Shown here: positions 52,700 through 62,263 of the stretch, piece after piece
Position numbering within the stretch: the stretch's first letter is position 1
Layout: each line of letters begins with the position of its first letter
From: Streptomyces sp. G-G2
Lineage (GTDB): Bacteria; Actinomycetota; Actinomycetes; Streptomycetales; Streptomycetaceae
DNA: 64,000 nucleotides
Reading direction: 5' to 3'
NCBI RefSeq assembly: GCF_030063135.1
Contig: NZ_JASISO010000010.1
Coordinates: 25,876 to 89,875, forward strand
Notes under the pieces: model-generated
What the model saw: the letters and a program-made list of their open reading frames with translations, nothing else
The model's database searches: none
What the model was told of the DNA's origin: nothing
Position numbers and translations under genes: made by a program

Positions 52700-53401
52700 T
52701 CAGCTTTTCTTCATGAGGAAGCCCCCCTCGTAGGCGGCGATCACCGCCTGGGTCCGGTCGCGGGAGCCGGTCTTGGCCAGGACCGCCGCCACGTGTGTCT
52801 TCACCGTCTGCGGGCCGACCCCGAGCCGCTCGCTGATCTCGTGGTTCGACAGTCCGGTGGCCATCAGCCGCAGTACTTCCGCCTCCCGGTCGGTCAGCCG
52901 GGCCGCCCAGGACGCGGTGGCCGGACCGCCGGCGCCGTGGGCGGCGGCCAGCGCCCGGACGGCCGCCGGGAACAGCAGCGAGTCGCCCCGGGCGACCAGC
53001 CGCACCGCGCCGATCAGCTCCTCCGGGTGGGCGCGCTTGAGCAGGAACCCCGCGGCGCCCGCGCGCAGCGCGTCGTACACGTACGAGTCGTTCTCGAACG
53101 TGGTGACCACCACGATCCGGGGCGGCTCCGCCATGGTGGCGAGGATCTGCTCGGTGGCCCGGATGCCGTCGATCCCCGGCATCCGGACGTCCATGAGGAC
53201 GACATCGGGGGCCAGCGCCCGCACCAGGGAGAGGGCCTCGGCCCCGGACGCCGCCTCCCCGACCACGTTCAGGTCGGGTTCCGCGTCGAGGATGACCCGC
53301 AACGCCGTACGGACCATCCGCTCGTCGTCGGCGACCACGACCCGCAGCCCCGCCCCGCTCCCCGCCCCGTTTCCCTGCCCGGGACCCGCTGGCGCGGTCA
53401 T
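52700..53401 (-). CDS. NarL/LuxR-type response regulator
   Basis: A 233-residue regulator: receiver domain with acidic pocket D25/D26 and phospho-acceptor D71 in LMDVRMPG, then a LuxR helix-turn-helix (about residues 168-225; TDREAEVLRLMATGLSNHEISERLG). ATG overlaps the histidine kinase stop by 4 nt, so it is the partner of that kinase. Targets are unknown; the adjacent PBP gene is a candidate. Confidence 0.94.
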   Translation of the reverse strand: MTAPAGPGQGNGAGSGAGLRVVVADDERMVRTALRVILDAEPDLNVVGEAASGAEALSLVRALAPDVVLMDVRMPGIDGIRATEQILATMAEPPRIVVVTTFENDSYVYDALRAGAAGFLLKRAHPEELIGAVRLVARGDSLLFPAAVRALAAAHGAGGPATASWAARLTDREAEVLRLMATGLSNHEISERLGVGPQTVKTHVAAVLAKTGSRDRTQAVIAAYEGGFLMKKS

Positions 53402-54777
53402 CGGGGGGTCCCGCCGAGGGGAAGGACGGCGCGCAGGTGCCAGTGCCCGTCCGGCCGGGGGCCCGCCTCCACGCGGCCCCCCAGCAGGGCGGCGCGCTCG
53501 GCGGAACCCCGCAGACCGCGGCCCCCACCAGTGCGGGGCTCCCGCCCCGTCGCGTCCGCGGGACCCGCGGGACCCGCGGGGCCTGCCGGGGGGTTGGTCA
53601 TGCTCAGCTCCAGTTCACGCAGTAGGTCGTGCTCGCCTCGGGGCCCGCGCCCGTGTCCCTCGTCGTGTACGAGGATCCGCAGGTCGACGGGGCCGCCTCC
53701 GTGCCGCAGGGCATTGGTCAGGCCCTCCTGGACGATCCGGTACGCCTCCCGGGACACGATCGCGGGCAGCTGCCCCCAGTCGCCCACGGGCCCGGGATCC
53801 TGGCGGACCGTGATGGGGATCCCGGCGGCCCGACACCGGGCCAGCAGCCCCTCGAGGTCGGCGGCCAGGGTGGGGGCGGGGGCGGCGCCGGACCATTCGC
53901 CCCCTCCCCCCGCCCCGCCCACGCCGTCCCCGTCGCGGAGGAGGCCCAGGACGGTGTCCAGCTCGCCCACCGTGCGGCGCGTGGTGTCCTCGATCGCGGC
54001 CAGCGCCTCCCGGACGAACTCCGGGTCCGTGTCCAGTACCCGCCGCGCCGCCCCCGCCTGGAGGGTGACCGCGCTCAGCGCGTGCCCCACCGCGTCGTGC
54101 AGTTCCCGGGCCAGCCGGTTGCGCACCGCGAGGTCGGCGGTCCGTTCCTCGGCGGCGGCCAGCCGGTCCGCCGCGGTCGGCCCGAGGAGTACGGGCGCCA
54201 CCCGGGCCAGCAGGGCCCCGGCCCCCACCGCGCAGAGCCCCAGCCCGGCCAGCAGGCCGACCCCGGCGAAGGGGGCGACGTACAACGGGGCCTGCGTGCC
54301 GAACCAGCCGAGACCCACCGGGGGCTTCCGCAGCGCGCTCACGACCGGCAGGACGACCAGCATCACGGCCATGGGCGGCACGGCCAGGGTCATCCCGCTC
54401 ACCAGCGCCCCGACGCCCAGGTGCAGGGTCCACCAGACGGAGGCCCGCCCCCGCGCCGCCCAGGACCGGCCCGGACCCGAGGCCAGCCGCTCCTCCGGCA
54501 CCCCGCACAGGGCTCGCACCGCGGCCACCGACATCGGCCTGACCAGGGGGAACACCGCGCTGACGGCCGCCAGTGGCAGCGCCACCACATAGGCGACCAG
54601 GCTGAGCGGGAGGGAGGCGAGGGCATTGACCCCGCCCGAGACGACCCCGACCACCACCTGAGCCAGCAGGAAGTAGGGCATCAACAGCGCCCCACCGAGC
54701 ACCAGGTGCACCCATCTCAGCCCCGCCGTCGCCAGACTTCCCCTCGACAGTCCGGCCCGGACCCCGGCAGGCCTCAC
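53398..54777 (-). CDS. Sensor histidine kinase (HisKA_3 type)
   Basis: A 459-residue membrane kinase. About five to six hydrophobic segments occupy residues 15-200, with short loops, so it probably senses membrane or intramembrane signals. The HisKA_3 box RNRLARELHDAVGHAL has the phospho-acceptor H227. The HATPase N-box is REAYRIVQEGLTNALRHGG, with GGGRGLRGSAERAALLGG near the end. GTG at 54777 overlaps the stop of the upstream membrane protein. Confidence 0.92.
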   Translation of the reverse strand: MRPAGVRAGLSRGSLATAGLRWVHLVLGGALLMPYFLLAQVVVGVVSGGVNALASLPLSLVAYVVALPLAAVSAVFPLVRPMSVAAVRALCGVPEERLASGPGRSWAARGRASVWWTLHLGVGALVSGMTLAVPPMAVMLVVLPVVSALRKPPVGLGWFGTQAPLYVAPFAGVGLLAGLGLCAVGAGALLARVAPVLLGPTAADRLAAAEERTADLAVRNRLARELHDAVGHALSAVTLQAGAARRVLDTDPEFVREALAAIEDTTRRTVGELDTVLGLLRDGDGVGGAGGGGEWSGAAPAPTLAADLEGLLARCRAAGIPITVRQDPGPVGDWGQLPAIVSREAYRIVQEGLTNALRHGGGPVDLRILVHDEGHGRGPRGEHDLLRELELSMTNPPAGPAGPAGPADATGREPRTGGGRGLRGSAERAALLGGRVEAGPRPDGHWHLRAVLPLGGTPR

Positions 54778-56003
54778 GCCGAACGGTCGGCGCGGCGGGC
54801 CGCGTACGGGAGGGATCCCCGGGCTGCGGGCCCGGCGGTGAGGAACCTGGTGAGCACGGCGGCCGCCAGCAATCCGGTGATCATCTGGCCAGCGTAGATC
54901 AGGTACATGACGCTCGTGGTCCCCCCTTCGCCCTCGAACTGCCCGCCCAGTGACGTGACCAGCATCCAGCCTCCCCAGCACAGCGTCGCCGCCGAGCCGA
55001 CCCAGCCGAGGGCCAGCGGCCACCTCGCCCAGCCCTCGCCACCCCCGCCCCCGCCCCCGCCCCGGGCCCGGCTCCGGCCCCGGGCCAGCAGCAACGCTCC
55101 CGCACCCGCGGCGAACGCGCACGCCGCGTGGGCCACCGACACCACGCTCAAGTCCCCGGTGCGCTCGGCGCCCCGCGCCGCGCCGAGCCCGGCCGAGCCC
55201 CCGCACGCCCAGTACAGGTGCGCCGCACAGATCACCAGACCCGCCATCGCCGCGGCTCCCGCCACCACCCCCGTGGACGGCGGGAGCCGCTGATCCGGTA
55301 CGCCCCGCCATATGTGCCCCCAGCGCTGACGCGCGTAGGGCACGAACAGCCCGGCCAGGGCGAGTCCTTGAACGGTGAAGCCGGCGTAGACGACGGTGAA
55401 CACCCACGCGTCGAGGAAGGGCCTCGGGGTGGCCTGCGGCATGGTCGGCCCCCCTGCCGCACCCAGCGCCCCCACGAGCAGTTGGCCCGGGAACCCGATG
55501 AGGATCGGGGTGAGCAGTCCGGTGGCCACGAAGACGGGCAGGGCGAGCGGCCAGGCCGGTATCCGGACACCCCAGGGGCGGGTCAGTACGAGGACGAGCA
55601 GGATCACGCACCCGTCCATCGCCAGCGTGACGGAGTTGGCCACGAGGAGGATCGGCCCCGCATCCCGCAAGACGCTGTCGTCGGGTATGCCGATGGTGCT
55701 CCCGGCCACCCAGGCGGCCTTGAGGGCCAGATAGGGCGCGGTGGCGGCCAGCGCCACCACGCGCAGGACCCGGCGCCCCGCACCCAGAGCGGGTGGTGCG
55801 GGGCCCGCCGGATCCTCCGGCCGCGCCGGCCCCACCGCCTGCGCCTCCCGCGTCGGGTCCGTCGGCCGCGTCTCCCGCATCGGCTCCGTCGGCCGCGCTG
55901 CGCGCGGGGTCGTGGATCGCGGCTGATCGGTTCGTGTGGTCGCGGCTCGCGACCGCGCGGCTCGTGTGGTGGCGGTGCCGGTGCGCTTGGCTCGTGTGGT
56001 CAT
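54774..56003 (-). CDS. Multi-pass membrane protein of the two-component operon
   Basis: A 409-residue protein. The first ~70 residues are hydrophilic and repetitive (Thr/Arg/Pro-rich, with TRP-TDP-like units). At least eight hydrophobic segments follow. There is a glycine run (GGGGGGGG) near residue 323 in a cytoplasmic loop. I do not recognise a family. Overlap of 4 nt with the kinase gene, and its position first in the operon, suggest it works with or is sensed by the kinase. Confidence 0.82.
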   Translation of the reverse strand: MTTRAKRTGTATTRAARSRAATTRTDQPRSTTPRAARPTEPMRETRPTDPTREAQAVGPARPEDPAGPAPPALGAGRRVLRVVALAATAPYLALKAAWVAGSTIGIPDDSVLRDAGPILLVANSVTLAMDGCVILLVLVLTRPWGVRIPAWPLALPVFVATGLLTPILIGFPGQLLVGALGAAGGPTMPQATPRPFLDAWVFTVVYAGFTVQGLALAGLFVPYARQRWGHIWRGVPDQRLPPSTGVVAGAAAMAGLVICAAHLYWACGGSAGLGAARGAERTGDLSVVSVAHAACAFAAGAGALLLARGRSRARGGGGGGGGEGWARWPLALGWVGSAATLCWGGWMLVTSLGGQFEGEGGTTSVMYLIYAGQMITGLLAAAVLTRFLTAGPAARGSLPYAARRADRSA

Positions 56004-56086
56004 GGCTCCACGGTCCCGTGAGGACGGACGCGGCGCCTCCCCCGTGAAGGTGAACCGTCTCCCCCGCGCGGGGGAGACCCCCCGCC

Positions 56087-56950
56087 TCACATCCGGCGCG
56101 TCACGACCGTCAGCCGGTCGCGGGCCTCGAACAGGGCCGCCTTGATGGCCTGTTCGCGCCCCGGCGTCAGCCGTGCCACCGGAACCGAGCAGCTCACCGC
56201 GTCCCGCGCCGGGGTCCGGTACGGTACCGCCACCCCGAAGCAGCGCAGCCCGAGGGTGTTCTCCTCCCGGTCCACCGCGTACCCCTGCTCGCGCACCAGC
56301 GCCAGCTCCTCGATCAGCCGCTCGCGGTCGGTGATCGTGTGCTGGGTGACCGGCTCCAGCCGCGCCGGCAGCAGTCGCCGCACCTCCCCGTCGGTGTGCG
56401 TGGCCAGCAGCGCCTTGCCGAGCGCGGTCGAGTGCACCGGGAGCCGCCGCCCGACCCGGGTGAAGGGGCGGAGGTAGTGCTGGGACTGGCGCGTGGCGAG
56501 GTACACCACGCTCGTGCCGTCCAGCCGGGCCAGGTGGATGGTCTCGGTCGTCCCCTCGGAGAGCCGGTCCAGGGTGGGCCTGGCGGCCGCGACCACCTCG
56601 TCCCCGTCGATGTACGAACTCCCGACGAGCAGCGCCCGTACGCCGATCCCGTACCGCGTCCCCGAGGCGTCCGTCTCCACCCAGCCCAGGCCCACCAGCG
56701 TGCGCAGCAGCATGTACAGGCTGGATTTGGGCAGTCCGAGGTCGTGCTGGATGTCCGCCAGGCTGTGCGGACCGGGGCGCGCCGCGAAATGCTCCAGCAA
56801 CCGCACCGTCCGCTCCGCGGACTTCACCGGCGCACCGGCCGCCGCCCCCGCCGGACCACCCGCCGCACTCTCCGTACTCTCCGCGCCCGTCGGACCCGTC
56901 GGACCCGTCGGACCCGCCAACGCCGTACCCCCCGATTCGGCTGTCGCCAT
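56087..56950 (-). CDS. IclR family transcriptional regulator
   Basis: A 287-residue regulator. The N-terminal 40 residues are low-complexity with repeated GPTG units, coded by 9-bp DNA repeats near 56890-56920. A winged helix-turn-helix follows (about residues 43-100; SLADIQHDLGLPKSSLYMLL), then the IclR effector domain (LPVHSTALGKALLA, YAVDREENTLGLRCFG, PVAR). It is divergent from an aldehyde dehydrogenase gene, which it probably represses via the palindrome at 57037. Confidence 0.93.
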   Translation of the reverse strand: MATAESGGTALAGPTGPTGPTGAESTESAAGGPAGAAAGAPVKSAERTVRLLEHFAARPGPHSLADIQHDLGLPKSSLYMLLRTLVGLGWVETDASGTRYGIGVRALLVGSSYIDGDEVVAAARPTLDRLSEGTTETIHLARLDGTSVVYLATRQSQHYLRPFTRVGRRLPVHSTALGKALLATHTDGEVRRLLPARLEPVTQHTITDRERLIEELALVREQGYAVDREENTLGLRCFGVAVPYRTPARDAVSCSVPVARLTPGREQAIKAALFEARDRLTVVTRRM

Positions 56951-57036
56951 GCGCGTTCTCGCCCCTTTGTCTTGTCAACCCCGAAGACACGGAAATAGAG
57001 TCCACAGCGGATGTGATCATTCATCCACCGGAACGG

Positions 57037-57054
57037 CGTTCAGAGTACTGAACG
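57037..57054. promoter_or_regulatory. Probable IclR operator
   Basis: CGTTCAG-AGTA-CTGAACG, 7-bp perfect arms, lies 40 nt before the aldehyde dehydrogenase start and between it and the divergent iclR-type gene. Confidence 0.65.
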
Positions 57055-57094
57055 ACTGGACGATCCACAGCCAGACCTCAGGAGGCAGTGCGCC

Positions 57095-58633
57095 ATGGCA
57101 GGAACCCCAGTCTGGAGTGTGGACCCCCGTACCGGGAAGGAACGCGAACAGGTCGCGGTCGAGGCCACGCCCCACGAGGTGGACCAGGCCGTACGGGCCG
57201 CCCACGCCGCCCGCGGCGCGCTCGCCGACCGCGCCGCCCGGATCGGATTCCTGCGCGCCGCGGCCGATCTGCTCGACGCCTCGGCCGCCCACGTCGTCGA
57301 GGCGGCCGACGCCGAGACGGCGCTCGGCCCCGGCCGCCTCACCGGCGAGCTGGCCCGCACCACCTACCAGTTGCGCGCGGTCGCCGACGCCGTCGAGGAC
57401 GGCTCGTACCTCGACGTCCGGATCGACCGCGCCGACCCCTCGCTGAGCCCGCCCCGCCCGGAGCTGCGCCGCTTCAAGGTGCCGCTCGGCGTGGTCGCGG
57501 TCTATGCCGCCTCCAACTTCCCGCTCGCCTTCTCGGTTCCCGGCGGCGACACCGCCAGCGCGCTCGGCGCGGGCTGCCCGGTCGTCGTCAAGGCGCACCC
57601 CGACCACCCCGCCACGTCCGAACTGTGCGCCTCGCTGCTGCGCCGCGCCGCCGAGTCCGTCGGGCTGCCGCCGGAACTCGTCGCCGTCGTGCACGGGTTC
57701 GACGCGGGCCTGGAGCTGATCCGTCACCCGCTCGTCACCGCCGCCGGGTTCACCGGGTCCATCCGGGGCGGCCGGGCCCTGTTCGACGCGGCCGCCGCCC
57801 GGCCGGTCCCCATTCCCTTCCACGGCGAACTCGGCTCCCTGAACCCCGTCGTGGTCACCCCCGCGGCCGCCGCCGAGCGCGCCGAGGAGATCGGGGCCGG
57901 GCTGGCGGGCTCGGTCACGCTCGGCGTCGGCCAGTTCTGCGTCAAGCCCGGGCTGGCCCTCGTACCCGCGGGAGCGGACGGCGACCGGCTCACGGACGCG
58001 CTCACCAAGGCGCTCGGCGAGACCGAGCCGGGGGTGCTGCTCGACCACCGGATGCGGGAGAACTTCGTCGCCGGGGTCCAGGAGCGGGCCGCGCTGCCCG
58101 GGGTCGACGCCCCGGTCACACCCGGCTCCGGCGGCGCGCACACGGTCGGCGCGGGCTACCTGGCCGTCGCGGCGCACCGGCTGCTGGCCGACCCGGCCGC
58201 GTACGAGCCGCTGTTCGAGGAGTGCTTCGGGCCCGTCACGGTCGTCGTGCGGTACGACGGCCAGCGCGAGGCGGCCTCGGTCCTGGACCGGCTCCCCGGC
58301 AACCTCACCGCCACCCTCCAGCTGTCGGCGGCCGAGACCGAGGGCGCTCCGGGCCCCGCGACGGAACTGATCGGGCAGGTCACGGGCCTGGCCGGGCGGG
58401 TCGTGGTGAACGGCTGGCCGACCGGTGTCGCGGTCGCTCCGGCCCAGCACCACGGCGGCCCGTACCCGGCGGCGACCTCGCATTCGACCTCGGTGGGCGG
58501 GACCGCGATCGAGCGGTGGCTGCGGCCGGTCGCGTACCAGTCGGTGCCGGACCCGCTGCTGCCGCCGGAGCTGCGCGAGGCCAACCCGCTGGGGCTGCCG
58601 CGCCTGGTGACGGGCGGCCCGGCGGGCGCGTAG
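57095..58633 (+). CDS. Aldehyde dehydrogenase (ketoglutarate-semialdehyde type)
   Basis: A 512-residue NAD(P)-dependent dehydrogenase. The catalytic Cys is C282 in GVGQFCVKPG and the general base E245 in HGELGSLNP; FTGSIRGG is the cofactor loop. These motifs and length match alpha-ketoglutaric semialdehyde dehydrogenases, which finish pentose, hexarate or hydroxyproline breakdown. It has AGGAGG 9 nt upstream of the ATG. It is divergent from the IclR regulator; no other pathway genes follow. Confidence 0.9.
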   Translation: MAGTPVWSVDPRTGKEREQVAVEATPHEVDQAVRAAHAARGALADRAARIGFLRAAADLLDASAAHVVEAADAETALGPGRLTGELARTTYQLRAVADAVEDGSYLDVRIDRADPSLSPPRPELRRFKVPLGVVAVYAASNFPLAFSVPGGDTASALGAGCPVVVKAHPDHPATSELCASLLRRAAESVGLPPELVAVVHGFDAGLELIRHPLVTAAGFTGSIRGGRALFDAAAARPVPIPFHGELGSLNPVVVTPAAAAERAEEIGAGLAGSVTLGVGQFCVKPGLALVPAGADGDRLTDALTKALGETEPGVLLDHRMRENFVAGVQERAALPGVDAPVTPGSGGAHTVGAGYLAVAAHRLLADPAAYEPLFEECFGPVTVVVRYDGQREAASVLDRLPGNLTATLQLSAAETEGAPGPATELIGQVTGLAGRVVVNGWPTGVAVAPAQHHGGPYPAATSHSTSVGGTAIERWLRPVAYQSVPDPLLPPELREANPLGLPRLVTGGPAGA

Positions 58634-58760
58634 GGCGCGTAGGGCGCGTCGCAGTCCCGTCCGGCCGGACCCCGCCGCGGCGCCCCGCCGCCCACCGGCG
58701 CCTCCGGCCGCGCGCCAAACCCCATTGCCCGCCCTGCCCCGCGCGGGGCAGGCTGCGGGC

Positions 58761-58982
58761 ATGCCGAGACCTCATGGATTCACGTACGAACAGCGCGGCG
58801 ACGGCAGTGTCGTCATCACCCATCAGGGCCGCGGGGCGAGCACCCTGCGCGGCGCCCGGGCGGTGAAGTTCCTGGGCGAGGCCGGGTCGGGTGACGCGCA
58901 GTTGGTCATGGCCCGCTGGACGGGCGCGTACAAGTTCGGCAACGAGCGGACGGCGCGCAGCCACCCGCGCAACCAGCGGTAG
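58761..58982 (+). CDS. Small conserved hypothetical protein
   Basis: A 73-residue basic protein started at ATG 58761. It begins PRPHGFTYEQRGDGSVVITHQG and ends in an Arg/His/Asn-rich tail. Conserved in Streptomyces in my memory; no domain is recognised. Single gene after the aldehyde dehydrogenase. Confidence 0.75.
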   Translation: MPRPHGFTYEQRGDGSVVITHQGRGASTLRGARAVKFLGEAGSGDAQLVMARWTGAYKFGNERTARSHPRNQR

Positions 58983-59113
58983 CGGGGGGGCTCGGGTGCC
59001 CGGCGGGGCCGCGCCGCCGAAGCCCGGGCCGCCGCGGGACGCGCCGCCACGGGTCGCACCACCAAAGGACGCGGGTAAGGGAACGGCAAAGGGCCTTCGG
59101 TCGTTGTCGGGGC

Positions 59114-60358
59114 ATGACCGCTATGACCCCTGGTTCGAACCTGCCGCTCAATGCCGTCCGCGTGACGGTGGACGTGGCTGCTCCGGTACGGCTGGATGTA
59201 TCCGGGCTGCTGCTCGCCGCGGACGGCAAAGTGCGCTCGGACGCCGACTTCATCTTCTACAACCAGCCCTCCGGCCCCGGCGTCAGCTACCGCTCGGGCG
59301 GCGGCACGGCGCCGGACTCGATCACCGTGGACACCTCCGCGGTGCCGCCCGGCATCGAGCGGATCGTGGTCACGGCCAGCCCCGACGCCGCCGGGCAGAG
59401 CTTCCAGGGCGTGGAGCCCACCGCCACCGTGCGCGACGCCGACGGCGGCGCCGTGATCGCCAGCTTCACCCCGCCGCGCCTGGGCACCGAGACCGCGCTC
59501 GTCGTGGTCGAGGTGTACGTGCGCGGCGGCGTGTGGAAGGTCCGCGCCGTGGGCCAGGGGTACGCCAACGGCCTCGCCGGGATCGCGACCGACTTCGGGG
59601 TCTCCGTGGACGAGGAGCCCGCCGCCCAGGCCCCGGTCGCCGCCCCGACGCCGGCCGCCCCGGCCCCGGTGACCGCCCCGGCCCCGGTGGCCTCGCCCGT
59701 CGCGGCCGCCCTGTTCCCGTCCTCCACCCCGCCCGCACCGCCCGCCCCGCCGGTGGCCGCCGCCCCCGCTCCCGGCTCCGGCAAGGTCAACCTCGACAAG
59801 GGCCGGGTCAGCCTCCAGAAGAACCAGACCGTGTCCCTCGTCAAGGGCGGCCGCCCGCTGCTGTCCCAGGTCAAGATGGGGCTCGGCTGGGAGCCCGCGT
59901 ACGGCGGCCGGGACATCGACCTCGACGCCTCGGTGATCGCGTACGGCCCGCAGCGCAACCACATCGACAGCTGCTACTTCGGCAAGCTCTCGATCCTCGG
60001 CGGTGCCATCAAGCACTCCGGTGACAACCTGACCGGCGAGGGTGCCGGGGACGACGAGGTCATCGTCGTGGACCTGGGCCGGATCCCCGCCGAGGCCACC
60101 GGCCTGCTCTTCACGGTCAACTCCTTCTCCGGCCAGAAGTTCAGCGAGGTGGCCAAGGCCTACTGCAGGCTCATCGACGCGGCCAGCGGCGAGGAGCTGG
60201 TGCGCTTCGACCTCACCGGCGCCGAACCGCAGACCGGCGTGATGATGGCCAAGCTGGTCAAGCAGTTCTCCGGCGAATGGGAGATGACGGCGATCGGGGA
60301 CTTTGTGAAGTCCCGCACAGTGCGGGGCATGGTCAAACCCGGCGCACAGGCACTCTGA
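59114..60358 (+). CDS. Tandem TerD-domain protein
   Basis: A 414-residue protein with two TerD domains. The first (about 5-165) lacks some Ca2+-binding acidic residues but keeps the YNQPSGPG loop. A Pro/Ala linker (about 170-222) joins a second, canonical domain that begins with GKVNLDKGRVSLQKN and has DIDLDASVIAY, SGDNLTGEG and DDEVIVVDL. TerD proteins bind Ca2+ and are linked to tellurite resistance, phage inhibition and stress signalling. ATG at 59114; no other ter genes here. Confidence 0.92.
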   Translation: MTAMTPGSNLPLNAVRVTVDVAAPVRLDVSGLLLAADGKVRSDADFIFYNQPSGPGVSYRSGGGTAPDSITVDTSAVPPGIERIVVTASPDAAGQSFQGVEPTATVRDADGGAVIASFTPPRLGTETALVVVEVYVRGGVWKVRAVGQGYANGLAGIATDFGVSVDEEPAAQAPVAAPTPAAPAPVTAPAPVASPVAAALFPSSTPPAPPAPPVAAAPAPGSGKVNLDKGRVSLQKNQTVSLVKGGRPLLSQVKMGLGWEPAYGGRDIDLDASVIAYGPQRNHIDSCYFGKLSILGGAIKHSGDNLTGEGAGDDEVIVVDLGRIPAEATGLLFTVNSFSGQKFSEVAKAYCRLIDAASGEELVRFDLTGAEPQTGVMMAKLVKQFSGEWEMTAIGDFVKSRTVRGMVKPGAQAL

Positions 60359-60462
60359 CGCAGGTGGGCGGGGGCTGAGCGCCTCCTGCCGGGATCCCGG
60401 GGTGATCGATGCCACCCTTTAACCGGAGGAGGCTGTCAGTGCCCGCCCGTAGCCTTGACCTC

Positions 60463-60642
60463 ATGTACGAGAGACTCCCGACTTCGGGTCCCGCCCGCCC
60501 GTCCGCCTCCGAGGCGAACGAGGCGATTCGGCACCTCGTCGAGATCGGTGTGGCCGACGACTGGCCCTCCGAGGCGTACGAGTTCCTGCTCGGCGAATGG
60601 GCCGCGGGCAGCCGCGAGGAAGTCGGCTCCGCGGTCCCGTAG
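60463..60642 (+). CDS. Small conserved acidic hypothetical protein
   Basis: A 59-residue protein from ATG 60463 (an upstream in-frame start at 60409 looks non-coding). Sequence RPSASEANEAIRHLVEIG followed by AYEFLLGEWAAG is helical and amphipathic. I know of Streptomyces homologues but no function. Confidence 0.7.
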   Translation: MYERLPTSGPARPSASEANEAIRHLVEIGVADDWPSEAYEFLLGEWAAGSREEVGSAVP

Positions 60643-60823
60643 CCCGCCGCCGTCGTCACCACCCCGCCACCACCACCCGGGCCCGCGCCGCGCCGACCCG
60701 GCCCGGCCCGGCCCGCGGCAACCGTCCCCGGTCACCGCATCCACCGCATCCCGGACCCCCGTACGAGCGCGTGCGGGCCAGGGCTCCCGGCCCGTACGCC
60801 TCCTCGCCGGGAGCCGGACCGCG

Positions 60824-62263
60824 TCAGTGCTTGCGCCGCCACGGACCGGTGATCGCCAGCATGATCCCCGGCTCCTGGATGTTGGCGAAGAGGGTCCGCC
60901 CGTCGGGCGAGAAGCACACCCCGGTGAACTCCGAGTACTCGGGCTCCGCAGCCGTCCCGATGTTCAGCTCGTTGCGCGCCAGCGGGTAGGTGCGCCCCTC
61001 CTCCGTGGCTCCGAAGAGGTGCTGGAGACCGGAGCCGTCCTCCGCGATGATCAGGCCGCCGTACGGCGAGACCGTGATGTTGTCGGGGCCGTCGAGGGCT
61101 CCGTCCGCCGAGGGCGTGGCGTTCACCCCGAGGATCACCATCAGCCGCATCGTGCGCCGCTTGGCGTCGTAGAACCACACCTGGCCGTCGTGCGCCACGC
61201 CCGGGCTCTCCGCACGGGCGTACGAGGAGACGAAGTACGTGCCCCCGTCCGCCCACCACATGCCCTCCAGCTTGCGGGCCCGGGTCACCGCGCCCGTCCC
61301 GAACTGCTTGCGGACCGACATCGTCCGCGCGTCGCGGTCGGTGACCTCCACCCAGTCCACCCCGTACACGGTGCCCACCTTGGTGGCGCGCGAGAGGTCG
61401 TCCACGAACTGCCCGGCCTTGTCGAAGCACTTCGCGGCGGCCAGCACGCCCGCGTCGGGGGCGAGGGTGCGCAGCTTGCCCCGGCCGTGCCGGAAGCCCT
61501 GCGGCGGGGTCCAGCGGTAGAGCAGCCCGTTGGGGCCGGACGCGTCCTCGGTCAGGTAGGCGTGGCCGCTCCGCGGGTCGATCACCACGGCCTCGTGGGC
61601 GTACCGCCCGAAGGCCTTGACGGGCTTCGGGTCTCGGTTGGCGCGCCGGTCGTGGGGGTCGACCTCGAAGACGTAGCCGTGGTCCTTGGTCATCCCGTTC
61701 TTGCCCGCGAGGTCCTCGGTCTCCTCGCAGGTCAGCCAGGTGTCCCAGGGGGTGGCCCCGCCCGCGCAGTTGGTCGACGTACCGGCGACGCCGACCCATT
61801 CGGCGACCTCGCCGCCGCGCCGCACCTCGACGACCGTGCAGCCGCCCGCCGCGGCCGGGTCGTAGACGAGGCCCTCGGTCAGCGGGACGGGGTGGGCCCA
61901 GTCGGCGCGCTTGCCCTTGAGTTCGTGGTTGTTGACCAGGAGGGTGACCCCCCGGTGGCCCTCGAAGGCGGCCGTGCCGTCGTGGTTGGAGGGGGTGCTC
62001 TCGCCCGAGTCCAGCCGGGTGACCCCGCTGTGGGTGACGACGCGGTACGAGAACCCCGCGGGCAGGGCCAGCATCCCGGCCGGGTCCGGGACGAGCGGGC
62101 CGTACCCGGGCTGCCCGGGGCGGCCCTGCGGGTCGTGGCGGGCGGTGTCGTCGGCGGCGAGGGCTCCCGGGGCGGTGGCCAGCGCCCCGACCGTACCGGT
62201 GAGGGCGACGCCCGCTCCGGCGAGGACGGTACGGGCGGTGAAGTCTCTGCGGCTGAGCGGCAT
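60824..62263 (-). CDS. PhoX-like (DUF839) Tat-secreted phosphatase
   Basis: A 479-residue exported protein with a Tat signal (SRRDF at residues 4-8 followed by a hydrophobic stretch to about residue 40). The mature part has DUF839/PhoX motifs: NNHELKG, TPWDTWLTCEET, GRYAHEAVVIDP, GPDNITVSPYGGLIIAED and a final EFTGVCFSPDGRTLFAN. PhoX enzymes are Ca/Fe-dependent alkaline phosphatases. ATG at 62263 with AGGAGC upstream. It probably releases phosphate outside the cell. Confidence 0.9.
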   Translation of the reverse strand: MPLSRRDFTARTVLAGAGVALTGTVGALATAPGALAADDTARHDPQGRPGQPGYGPLVPDPAGMLALPAGFSYRVVTHSGVTRLDSGESTPSNHDGTAAFEGHRGVTLLVNNHELKGKRADWAHPVPLTEGLVYDPAAAGGCTVVEVRRGGEVAEWVGVAGTSTNCAGGATPWDTWLTCEETEDLAGKNGMTKDHGYVFEVDPHDRRANRDPKPVKAFGRYAHEAVVIDPRSGHAYLTEDASGPNGLLYRWTPPQGFRHGRGKLRTLAPDAGVLAAAKCFDKAGQFVDDLSRATKVGTVYGVDWVEVTDRDARTMSVRKQFGTGAVTRARKLEGMWWADGGTYFVSSYARAESPGVAHDGQVWFYDAKRRTMRLMVILGVNATPSADGALDGPDNITVSPYGGLIIAEDGSGLQHLFGATEEGRTYPLARNELNIGTAAEPEYSEFTGVCFSPDGRTLFANIQEPGIMLAITGPWRRKH

